Assembly (NCBI GenBank): GCA_903772945.1
Contig: CAICTM010001370.1
Location: 1 to 30,540 of the forward strand
Source of the DNA: Seminavis robusta
Taxonomy: Eukaryota; Bacillariophyta; Bacillariophyceae; Naviculales; Naviculaceae
Length of the DNA stretch: 30,540 nt
Direction: 5' to 3'
The notes below the pieces were generated by a model. The model had not been told where the DNA came from, ran no database searches, and saw only the letters and a list, made by a program, of their open reading frames with translations. The position numbers and the translations under genes are program-made. Positions 19,764 to 29,133 of the stretch are shown here, one piece after another (positions within the stretch are counted from its first letter, which is position 1; every line of letters starts with the position of its first letter).

Positions 19764-20273
19764 ATGTCCGCAAGAAGAACTCTGAACCTCGACCGTGCCA
19801 AGGGCTTCCTGGACGAGTCAGACCCTGCCTTGGTATCGAAGGGGACCAAATCGACGAAGACATCATTGGACCTCAACCGCGCCAAGTCTTTCCTGCAAAG
19901 AGACGCAGACCGCGGAGTGAGAAGATCGACTTCGTTTGAGAACAACCTAAGACTTCATGTTCCTGGTATGCGATCTCGAGATGCTCGACCCGAAATGAGC
20001 AAAGCCAAGTCGGCCAGGGCGTTGTCGTTCATGAGTAGAGGAAAGTCAACCTCTCCCGTTCCAGGGCCACGAAAGAACCATTGCAGCCGATCGGCCAAAG
20101 TGCCCAAAGCCGAGAGCAGTTCTTCGAGCCGCCGCAGCCGAAGCAGTCGAAGCCCTTCCCCCATGCCCTCCAAGTCTGCTTCTCGTCGACGATACATTGT
20201 TCGAGATTCGTCACGGCGACGAGTCATTGGAGACGAACCATCCAATCAAGACGATGGCATCTTTCGAAGCTAA
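19764..20273 (+). CDS. Small basic Ser-rich protein ending in GIFRS
   Basis: A single-exon protein of 169 residues. The start at 19764 (aaccATGtcc) is in better context than a Met six codons upstream. Two related N-terminal repeats are visible, LNLDRAKGFLDES and LDLNRAKSFLQRD. The middle is disordered and carries RRSRSSRSPSPMP, an SR-type stretch open to phosphorylation. The C-terminus is DDGIFRS. I do not recognise a family. The same C-terminal pattern (acidic residues, GIFR, basic or polar end) closes the unrelated-looking protein at 25279-25665. Composition alone suggests a nuclear or RNA-associated phosphoprotein, which is weak evidence. Lack of stops, good start context and ordered repeats support it as a gene. 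Confidence 0.65.
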   Translation: MSARRTLNLDRAKGFLDESDPALVSKGTKSTKTSLDLNRAKSFLQRDADRGVRRSTSFENNLRLHVPGMRSRDARPEMSKAKSARALSFMSRGKSTSPVPGPRKNHCSRSAKVPKAESSSSSRRSRSSRSPSPMPSKSASRRRYIVRDSSRRRVIGDEPSNQDDGIFRS

Positions 20274-21251
20274 GCATTGCTGGCTATACATGTTGCGTGA
20301 TACAAAGCCTAGCTAGAGGTGGTGCAGGGCTTCGGACTGGTACCAGAGGTGTGAGATTGCAAACGTCTGCCTCTTGGTACTGGCCTCTCGATGCGAAATA
20401 AGACAATGTGTGTAATACTACTAGTACACTGTACCTGATTTAGAATTCAACACCACTTCTTTTTGAGAAACGGATTAGATTTGCTCACAGTTGCTGTTGT
20501 TGGTTGCCGTGGCTTCAGCTTTCATAAGGCAGAAAAGGTGCTAGACCGAGCGCAGGGCAACAAATGGTTCCAAATCTCGATGGGGCCAAACTCGTGCTGC
20601 CGTGGTGACGGACGATGTCACACAGATTCGATTCACACACGCGGAGAGGTGGGAGTGGGAAAGAAACCAGCAAGTAACTGGAGCGAGCGGGGCAAAGCGA
20701 ACAATCAGCTGCCTTTCGAACAGCCACTGCAAAGCTACGGCACTGACTGATTGCATCTTACCGCCTTTTTCGTTAAGAGTGCATCGTTGATTTTGGCAAC
20801 CAGGGGCATTGCAATGCCAGCTAGCTAGAGTTGCCGCCACAGGAAGGACGAGACAAGTGGCTTACGAGTCTGGCAGGCAACGACGTGATTCTCTGTAAAG
20901 GTGCCGATGAACCCAATTGACCACCAGCAATCAAGGTCGGCAAGGTGTGATCTGAGTCAGTAGTCCTTGTCTGCTCTGTATTAGGCTCATACCGTTGAAC
21001 GGGGATATCAGAAACCAATGAAACATTCTATTTATAAGTAATTGAAACACTGCCAAACGATGTGACGTTCAATGCAGCCAGCACATCGAGGAGGCGTCCA
21101 CACGAGCGGCATGGTTCAACAAGTCGAGTCGGACGTGCCAATCGAGCACTCGCCACAAACCCAACCACCGATTTGACATCTCCACTTCTTTCCTCGTAGT
21201 GATTGCCAGTCGGTCACGTACTTCAGCAGGTTGATGCCCACATTCGTTGAT
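20274..21251. other. Convergent intergenic region, no gene seen
   Basis: Almost 1 kb between the 3' ends of the small Ser-rich gene and the kinase. Frames of 60-106 codons on both strands overlap and show no conserved features. CTAGCTAG palindromes occur at 20309 and 20821. Confidence 0.45.
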
Positions 21252-23503
21252 TCAATGGTGTTCGGCAAGGGAGGCTGCCTTTTCGTATTGCTCGAGCTTG
21301 TTCCGGAGAACCATATGGACCTCTTTCATGGAGGGTCTATTCTCCACGAGTGGACTCCACATGCGCGATAGCATTTTGGTGAACCATTCCAAGTCTTCTG
21401 TCAATTGATGCGTAGGCGAGGCAAGACCGTGCTGCTGATGATCTGAGTGATGTTTCCATTCGTCCAAGGGTGGACGAACGTGAGGGCAATCATAGACGAA
21501 TTTGAACATTTTGCTGACATTGAATTTTGAGTATGGCGTTTCCAGCGCCATGACTTGCCACATGACAATGGCCAATCCGTAGACATCGCAAGTCTCATTG
21601 TATTCGTCTTCTCGTGCCACTTCGGGAGCCATATACCGGGCGCCTAATGAACGAGCAAGATATCCACGGAACAAACAAACCCCAATAATCAGTCAGATAC
21701 AAGAAACAAGCATCACGATCCAACAAAGCTCCCTCCCAAACACTACATGTACTACTTACTTCCGGTCAATCCCGTCAACCGATACAGTCCAGAAGGAGTT
21801 GGCGGTACGTGTTTCAAATCCTTGGCAAGACCAAAATCCAGTAATTTGAGAGTTCCAGTGTTTTGATCAAAGGCGACATTTTCTGGTTTGACTGTCGATC
21901 GAGGAGCAGCCAAAACAAAACAAAACAAAACAAAAGAATGAGCGGGACCATTGGGGCGCGTACAACACAGCTCGATACGATAATACCGTAAGTACGCACC
22001 GTCACGGTAAATGATGCTGTCGAGTGAGAAAAGAAAAGAGTTAGCTGGATACTACCACTGGGGCGCGTACAAGCAACAAAGCTCGATACACTCGATACTA
22101 TACGATACACACCGATACTTGTGCAAATAGGCCAATGCCGATGTCATGTCACACAACACCTTCCATCGTTCGTGTCCACAAAACGTTGCTTTGGAATGAT
22201 GTCGGTGCGTGACCAGTTTCCCGACCAGTGTGGATTTTTGCAAATGTTTGGATTCCCAAAACTTGAATTTGTCGTCGAGGGTACAACCGAGTCGATCCAG
22301 TACCAGAAACGGATACGCTGTCGGAGCTCGTTTCAAGACGCGTGGTTGTTTGGTAGTAGGTGTGCCGTTGTTGTTGGTATCATAATCGAGCACCATGGTC
22401 CCATAAGCTCGTAATCCAATAATATTGGGATGTCTCAATCGTTGCAGCATTTGAATTTCAATTTTCATATCCTTGAGTCCCAAGTCGAGCACTTGCGGAT
22501 TTTGCAAGACGGGATTTTTGAGGCACTTGAGGACAAACGAGGGACCTCCTGCTTGGTTGTTGGAGTTATTGTTGTTATCACTCCGTGAAGGAGATTCTCT
22601 CAGAAAGGATGGATTGACGTTATTATTCGTGGGCGTGGATGCAGCATGATGACTAATACCATCGTGCGTGGTAGACCGGCGAAAGACAGCCGCCATAGCT
22701 GATGGCTTTGTGGCACGACCGGAAGCAGAGGATTTTCGCATTCCAAAACTGCGACTGCTGGCATTGTCAAGTTGGGACGAATTATCCGTGTCCAGTCGTT
22801 CGGAACTGGAGGTCATGGGAGCCGAGTCACCACTCTTAGTAATGTTGAATGACCTGGTAACGGAAAGTTGGACGGACTTCATGAGGGGTGGCAAGGGTGC
22901 CTCGACCAAGGCACTGGTGGACTGTCCTCGATTGTGATTCTTCTTGTGAGGAGACAGTGGACCTGTCAAACCCGACAAGGTGCGACTTTTGAGATGTCGT
23001 TTGTTCCTCTTGGAAGAATCATCGGGTTTGATGGATTCTAGCAACCATTCTTTCGAGTCAATATCTTGAATGGAAGTGACTTCGTAAATGCTGCAGAAAC
23101 CACCCTCGGCTACCCAGTCGCCCAAAACCAAGTCAACATTTTGGAGTTTTCTGCTAGTCTTTCTCTTGACCTCAGCTTTGGGTGCAGGGGTAGCATCACC
23201 AGTTTTGACTGGGGTAGCATTATCGGGTGCTGAAGGGGTAGCATTAGCATTATCAACAGCAGCTGTAACAGGGGTGCCGTTATCGGATGCTGAGGGGGTA
23301 GCAGCTGCAGGAACATCCGTCGAGGCGGACAAAGATTTTGAATCCTTGGTAGGGGTCACCACTGAAGGACCACCAACTCCACTGGCTTCATGCTCGTCTT
23401 GCAAGGGTGTTGTCACTGCTGTATGATCAGAAACATTCGTGTTGACGTTCAACTTGGAGATGCCGTTGCCAATGTCATCTGTGGAATCGGTTGCATTGCT
23501 CAT
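21252..23503 (-). CDS. Protein kinase, diatom TKL-like, 4 exons with a 17-nt microexon
   Basis: Joining 23503-22113, 22016-22000, 21891-21760 and 21643-21252 gives one open frame of 643 residues. The three introns (96, 108 and 116 nt) are all GT-AG. Residues 1-120 are disordered with repeated ATPSAPDNATPV-type units. Kinase landmarks: Gly loop VAEGGFCSIYEV (131-142), Lys326 in FVLK, Glu349 in KIEIQ, catalytic Asp469 in IIYRDVKPEN (Tyr replaces His of HRD), Asp488 in DFG, and MAPEV (518-522). GLTGSARYMAPEV and DVYGLAIVMWQVMALETPY are typical of a large diatom TKL-like Ser/Thr kinase group, as I recall it. All residues needed for catalysis are present. About 185 Ser/Asn-rich residues are inserted between the Gly loop and the Lys. 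The substrate is unknown. The microexon encodes most of IIYRD, so its inclusion is essential for activity. Confidence 0.85.
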
Positions 23504-25278
23504 TGCGGCGGCGGGATTAGATATGAATCTTCAATCCAAGTTGGAGCTCTCTTTCTTTCCGGCTAGCTTGCTAATAACGATACTACGGTGAATATGGTCT
23601 TGTCTGTTCTGTCTTCCACAGTTATACTCGTCTGTAACAACGTCGACAACAGGGTGCTCTCCAACGGCTTCTTTCTCTCTGCGCTCTGCGCTTGTTCCTG
23701 TGGTTGTGGGATCGACAAAAAGCCGCTGTCTTCGAGACAGCTGTCAGACGAAATTGCGCCTTCCTTGTTGGCGACAGAGCGAGTGTCAAAGATTTAAAGA
23801 CCAATCTTAGCAACGCATCTGAAAAGGCTTTAGGGAGAAGACGTTATTGCTCTGAGTAACAGTCTACCTTGAAGATGACTCGACTCGACTCACTAGTGAC
23901 CCGACTGAGGTTTGCTGAGTGACGAGTCGAGTCACTCGTTGCTTACTCCCACTCATGACTGATACTCCCTCGGTTGATGTCTTGTTGGGTCGAAAGCGCT
24001 ACTCAGTAAAAGAAAGAAATCTTCGATTGATGGACCGTGTTCCACCCAAACTTACCTGGGTTGTGGGAGGCTTCGAGGATTGACCGATCGTGCAACCAAT
24101 AGCCCCGCTACTGTACCATGGGCCATGGGCAAGGGCAACCGCTGGATTTCTGGCCTTTCTATTCCACCTTCTTTCACATCTCAGTCGGTACAGTAGCTTT
24201 GGGATTTGGGTACATGCTACTCATTTTAAAAAGTTGTAGACCACAACAGCGGGGCAGACGGTGGGAGCAGAGCTACTCTCATCAGTTGGCAGGCAGCCAG
24301 AAAGTTTTGTCGTTGGTCGATTGTCAAGGACATCTTGACTTCAGTCAGTTGATACCTTGGCTTCTGCCAGCAGCCCGCCAGCTTGTCACTCACTGGCTTT
24401 GAGGTCTAAACAAATACTAGTACTAGTAAGTGTTTCAGTCAGAGGAAGGTGGCAAGGGGTCTTCGACGTGCATGACATCGTAGTTTTAATGTTTCTGTGC
24501 CCAGGTCCGGTACCTGTACCCTGGCAGCAAGTTCGATGGGCTTCTGAAACCGAACGGACACTGATTATTTACTTGTGTATGCACTGCGTAGACCTTTCCT
24601 TATTTCATTCAGCTGACCGTACAATGTCCAAGACAACCACTTGGTCATTGACTAAATCTTGGTTGGTTTAGGCGACTCGATTGGTCTTGTAAAAATTAAA
24701 AATGTATCCACTGCCTGCATTCAGTAGATCCCGAAGAAATTCCAGCGAAAGATGTGACAAGAAAAGTCATTTCTCGAGCAACCGGTTTTTATTTTTCAAT
24801 AACTGTACTACATGTACTTAGATATTAATATATTAATTAATTATACTAGAATTGTTCCTACCGTACCGTGACGTAAAAGTTGTACCATCTAGATGTGCGC
24901 TTATCAGGATTCTTTCCAAAAGGTCATTCAGGCTTTTTAGAACAGGTGAGTTACATTAATCATTAACATTATCTTTGGTACGGTAGAAGTACAGTGGCAA
25001 CAGTACCGCGAGCATAGATCTACAGTGAAATTGCCATTCCTGGTACACGGAAAACACTGCTGAGAAACTTTCCCAACAACAGCAAAACCGCACCATCAAC
25101 ACATCGATCAACACCTGGTGGTTGCTGGTGGCTCGCCAGCCACAACTGTTGGCAAACCCTCCTCCTGGACCACAAAAGTGCCAAAACCCGCTCACAACCT
25201 GAAATCCACAAACTTTGGCAACCCATCATCCAAAGAACTTTCGCAGCAAGGCACTAGTATATTTTTGTTGAAAGCACA
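23504..25278. other. Intergenic region, no gene seen
   Basis: About 1.8 kb. The left end should hold the kinase promoter. Near 23880-23945 the words gactcgactcgactcac and gacgagtcgagtcactc form an imperfect inverted repeat. A 94-codon plus frame (24118-24402) has a hydrophobic patch but no recognisable family. AT-rich sequence (atattaatatattaattaatt) lies near 24825. Confidence 0.45.
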
Positions 25279-25665
25279 ATGGCCACACACACAAGATCGC
25301 ATCGTAGAGGCACACTCGCTGGAGTGCATGCATTTGCGCAGGTGGAATCCTCAAGCTCCCCCATGAGAAAGAGCACATCATACCATTCGGGTCAATTGTC
25401 ACCAACCAAGGGAATGCCCAAGATCAGTTCGTCTGGATCCATTGCCAGAAGAAACACGGATTGGTGCATCTATGATCCATCGGCCGTCTTGAAAAACACT
25501 GGTTGGTCTAGTCAACACGCAGTCAAAGCGAAGAAGGGAAGCGGAGATAAGAAAGGTCGCCGCCGAAAGGAGCTCCCTTCGTTCCTCAGAGAGCCATCCA
25601 AGTCGCGAACAATTGGACTGAAGCCGAAAACATCATCAGAGGAAGTTGGCATCTTTCGACGATAG
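25279..25665 (+). CDS. Small basic Ser-rich protein ending in GIFRR
   Basis: A single-exon protein of 128 residues starting in good context (cacaATGgcc). It is rich in Ser, Lys and Arg, with KKGSGDKKGRRRKE (85-98) as a possible nuclear signal and a Trp/Tyr-containing segment DWCIYDPSAVLKNTGW near the middle. The C-terminus is SSEEVGIFRR, matching the acidic-GIFR ending of the protein at 19764-20273, although the bodies do not align by eye. I do not recognise a family. The ORF could be a small regulatory or adaptor protein; that is a guess. Confidence 0.55.
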   Translation: MATHTRSHRRGTLAGVHAFAQVESSSSPMRKSTSYHSGQLSPTKGMPKISSSGSIARRNTDWCIYDPSAVLKNTGWSSQHAVKAKKGSGDKKGRRRKELPSFLREPSKSRTIGLKPKTSSEEVGIFRR

Positions 25666-26971
25666 ATAGATAGACGACTGAAGGATAGAGGGAGCACAAA
25701 CATAGTGGACGCGACAACACCATGTGGCGGTCCAACGAAGGAACTTGAGTGCAGAAACACGTCCCAAGCAAGAGACACAGCTCGACGAGAGCGTGTGTTC
25801 CACATTGAAAAGAGCTTGGGGAATGTTTACCTGCTGTTGCAATGCTCCTTCATGATATGGGAAAACAGCATCTCAGATTCAGAAACTGCATAATTTGTAA
25901 AAGTTAGTTATACGGTATGGAAAGAATAGTACCAGTACCTGCTTGTTTCTAAGATTATCATCTAGCGGTGTTCGGTTGGCACAAGATGGATGGCAGGATG
26001 GTGGAGCCAGGCCTATCTAGTGTCACCCTACCAATGCTGTCTCCTCTCTGGCTGGACGATATGGACGGATGGTACCAATTTGCTGCCTCCCAGTGGACCC
26101 ATGACAGTAGTATATTGGTGTACTTGCTCACCTAAGGGAGCTTTCACAAAGAACCACAGCACTGCAGGATGACCCAAATGCTGGCTTGAGCAGAAATACT
26201 ACTTGTTGTGCTTCAAGCAAGACTACTCACGATGGTCCCGCTGACCAGAAACCATGCGAATCTGTCAGCTGATCCACTGTTGCCTTCTTCTTGAGCGACA
26301 TCAAAAGTTTTTGCAGTAGTGATTTGAGTCTCCACGACGTCTGCATTCTTTTCTGGCTGCACTTGCATAGCCTGACAGAGTCAATGGTCCCAAAAAAGTT
26401 GCAGCCATCACTCTGGATACAAGCAGGCTTGCTTCTGGTGCAAGTGATGCGTTGGTGATTGGAAGCGAGCAACTCACCTGTCAAGGTACAAAACTGCTGC
26501 AGGGGGCTTTTTCAAGTGAGTCAATGTCATGGCAAATGTGGCTATTGTCATGGAAACTGATCTGGGGTATTGGTGTTGGTTAACTTGCCTCCGGTTTTGA
26601 CAGGGTTGGGTAGCACGGGATGCCGAAGCAGAGTCTCCGAAATTGACTCGACTCGAAAGTAAGAAGCGTATCCGCTCTTGTGTAGCTAGTAGACGTCTAG
26701 TGAAGCCAAGCTACTCACGACCCAACCATTGGACTGGTCCAAATGGGAAATCTGCAGAGCTGCTACGTGTTAAAAGCAGGTGTTCTTGACTTCTTCAGGC
26801 AAAATCACCTCTATCTTTCCACTGTTGAAAGGGCCATGGGAAGACTCAACCAATAGCACCTACACTACCAAGCTACCTATCTAGAGCTGTCTACATTCTT
26901 TGCTTGTCACAGCCCTGTGCTGGTTGTAGTGGTTGCAGCCATGTAGCAGGCATTATCTTATGTCAAACTAG
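25666..26971. other. Intergenic region, no firm gene
   Basis: Frames on both strands are short. A minus-strand open stretch at 26227-26484 has donor-like gtgagt sequences on both sides but no recognisable protein. The right end borders the truncated transposase ORF, with a stop codon (tag) immediately before its ATG. Confidence 0.4.
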
Positions 26972-27847
26972 ATGCTTCATTGGTGCATTCGAAAGAAAGC
27001 CACCGACAAAGAGAAGCAGGAATCCAACAAGGTTTACCGGGACATGGAAAAGGACAAGGACCTGTATGCATTGTTGAAGGAAGTCATGGAACCGTTTGTG
27101 AATTTGGAGGGATTACGGCAAGTTTGTCATGGTTTCGACACAAATCCGAATGAATCGCTAAACAACACAATCAGCTGGCTGGCACCAAAGAACAAGACTT
27201 ACTGTAGCACCGTTTTGCTCAGGAACAGAGTGTGCATTGCCGTCTGCATCCAGTCGATGGGTTTTGATGGCTTCTACCGCAAACTGTTCTCGCGTCTGAG
27301 TCTTGAGATGGATGAGTTGACAATTCACAGAATCAAAAAGCTGGAGGAACAACGGGCTTACCGACTGTCCCAGTCAAGGAAAACCAACTGGAAGAAGAGG
27401 CGACAAGAGAAGAACTACGCAAAGATAAAGACTTATTTCGAGAAGCTTGCTGACAATCGTTCGAAAGGAAAAGAATACAAGACCGACATTGCGCTGCTCA
27501 ATAAAGAAGGTAAAAAAGCAAGATCAAAGGTGCAATGCCCGTATTGTGGTGTGTTCGGCCATAAGACGAAAAGAGCGAAGGCGTGCCTGCAGAATCCTGC
27601 AAGATTGAGCCAGCAGACGCCGGAACATACTCAACAGGCGACAGAACATACTCAAGCAGACACTGTGGAACATACAATCAACTCCGTACATGAAGAAGAA
27701 GATGAGGATGACATACTCGACAATGCTGCTAAGTTTGGTCTAGAAGTGTGCTTGCTCGACAGTTTACCCATCGAAGAAAGCGATTTGGAAGATATTGACG
27801 GCCTGTCGATCCTACTTGACAGTTGCGATGGCGAAGAAGATGAATGA
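26972..27847 (+). CDS. Transposase C-terminal region, 5'-truncated
   Basis: An intact 291-residue frame without the N-terminal and central catalytic part of a transposase. GFDTNPNESLNNTISWLAPK followed by RNRVCIAVCIQSMGF matches the NESLNNxxxxxxPK block found near the C-terminus of Mutator/Kolobok-like transposases. A basic, helical linker follows, then CPYCGVFGHKTKRAKAC, a CCHC-type zinc knuckle (C-x2-C-x4-H-x6-C). The tail holds repeated EHTQ units and an acidic EEEDEDD stretch. A stop codon sits directly upstream of the first Met, so the fragment begins abruptly. It is probably a remnant with an open frame; expression as a domesticated protein is possible but unsupported. Confidence 0.55.
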   Translation: MLHWCIRKKATDKEKQESNKVYRDMEKDKDLYALLKEVMEPFVNLEGLRQVCHGFDTNPNESLNNTISWLAPKNKTYCSTVLLRNRVCIAVCIQSMGFDGFYRKLFSRLSLEMDELTIHRIKKLEEQRAYRLSQSRKTNWKKRRQEKNYAKIKTYFEKLADNRSKGKEYKTDIALLNKEGKKARSKVQCPYCGVFGHKTKRAKACLQNPARLSQQTPEHTQQATEHTQADTVEHTINSVHEEEDEDDILDNAAKFGLEVCLLDSLPIEESDLEDIDGLSILLDSCDGEEDE

Positions 27848-28002
27848 ATTGTAGAATTTTGGTAATAGGGTACTAACAATTATCGAGTCTATTTCTTCTC
27901 TTCAACTCGCCGAATAACATTCATCTTCTCCAACAAACAATAAAGTAGGCACGGCCTTTCCTGCTAAGATTCAACTGACACAAGCGATCGATCGCGGAAG
28001 AC

Positions 28003-28709
28003 TCAATATCCTTCACTGGAACTACTGTCTGAATCGCACTTATTTTCTTTTCCATTTTGTGGCCACCAAAGCTGCTTTCTTGTTCCTTTTCTTCGATTCA
28101 GCAATGGAGATCTTCTTTTCCTTCTGTCATGTGTAGTGTTCAGCTGCACTCTTCCTGGTAGTCTTGAATCCAGTAAACTTGCCGTCAGCAGGGTAGCAAC
28201 ACTTCTTGATGTACTTTTCCACGCACCATGGCAATGGACTGCAGTTACCCTCCGTGTTCCTGAAAAAGTTGGAGTGGTAATGCTTGTACAAACACCAGCG
28301 TTGGGTGTTATCTTTAACGTCTTCCCACTCCATGCAGCCATGAAGCTGGTGCGGCGGCTCGCAGAAAGGTGAGAAGGTGTCCACGATCTGCTCTTTGTCC
28401 ACCATTTCGATTGGGTATTGCTTGACAACGCATTCTTGGTAGATGTACTTCTTCTTACAGTCACAATCTTCACTCTCTTCCTCCGAATCCTCCCAGACAT
28501 TGGCAGCGGCGGCATGCTCTTCTTCTTGGTCATCTTCTTCACCCAATCGGATTTGTTCTCATGTCCTGAATCCATTCGCCTTTGGCAAACCCTTCTTCAT
28601 CGACTTGAACCAAGACTTTGCCTGGGCTGGACTCCTTTCTGATACCGGTGAACAAAAGACAGGCCTGGTGGCTGTTCTTATCAGCTGTCTTGCGAAGGAT
28701 GAAACTGCA
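28003..28709 (-). pseudogene. Convergent Cys-rich transposon-associated ORF, broken
   Basis: Successive minus-strand frames read as one protein. First comes LRKTADKNSHQACLLFTG through GKVLVQVDEEGFAKGEWIQD, then after a shift EEDDQEEEHAAAANVWEDSE and a Cys-rich block: DCDCKKKYIYQECVV, FCEPPHQLHGCMEW, RWCLYKHYHSNFF and CSPLPWCVEKYIKKCC. A TGA at 28127-28129 interrupts; the same frame then continues QKEKKISIAESKKRNKKAA. A further shift gives the acidic Ser-rich end CDSDSSSSEGY at 28003. The regular C/H spacing suggests zinc binding. The ORF points toward the transposase fragment at 26972-27847, so both may come from one element. I know no function for it. Confidence 0.5.
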
Positions 28710-28725
28710 CTACGCTAAAAGCTAG

Positions 28726-29133
28726 TGTAAAGATCTTTCGAGTGTTTTGAGTTTGAGAGAATGAAAGTTATGAGAGAGATTAGAAAGCTATGAAAACTAA
28801 TCAACGAGAGAGATCATCATCAAGGGATCGTAGATCTGGCTTCCCGCGGGAGACTATAAAGTGTGATAGAGTAGGTTGTGGTAGTAATCCTACGTCTCTC
28901 CACGATCCCAAAACGGAACGCGTGGAAGGTTTGTCTAGCCTGGATCTAGTAGCGTGGAAGTGCTCCACGCCGGCTAAATATCTAGAGCGATGTTTCATCA
29001 TCAACCTAGTATGACTAGCGCGGTCATTGAGAACCCTGTCTCGAATGACTATTCACGAGAGACTCGGTCATGAGTCGAACTCAAACCCTATCTAGGATCG
29101 AGTCGCGAATAAGGCTAAGAGCCGTGTATTGCA
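28726..29133 (-). repeat. Possible LTR of the adjacent Ty3/gypsy element
   Basis: This 408-bp segment begins tgtaaag and ends attgca (TG...CA). On the minus strand a purine-rich caggggGcgaa tract directly precedes it, as a polypurine tract precedes a 3' LTR. It lies downstream of the minus-strand pol remnant, where the 3' LTR should be. The second LTR would be outside the window, so the ends are inferred. Confidence 0.4.

Noticed and set aside
19764..25665. A functional operon of small proteins plus kinase
   Set aside because: Genes are on different strands with kilobase spacers; proximity alone does not support joint function.
26227..26484. Minus-strand open stretch flanked by gtgagt donor-like sites
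   Set aside because: The acceptor side is ambiguous, no frame joins to neighbours, and the protein shows no recognisable feature.
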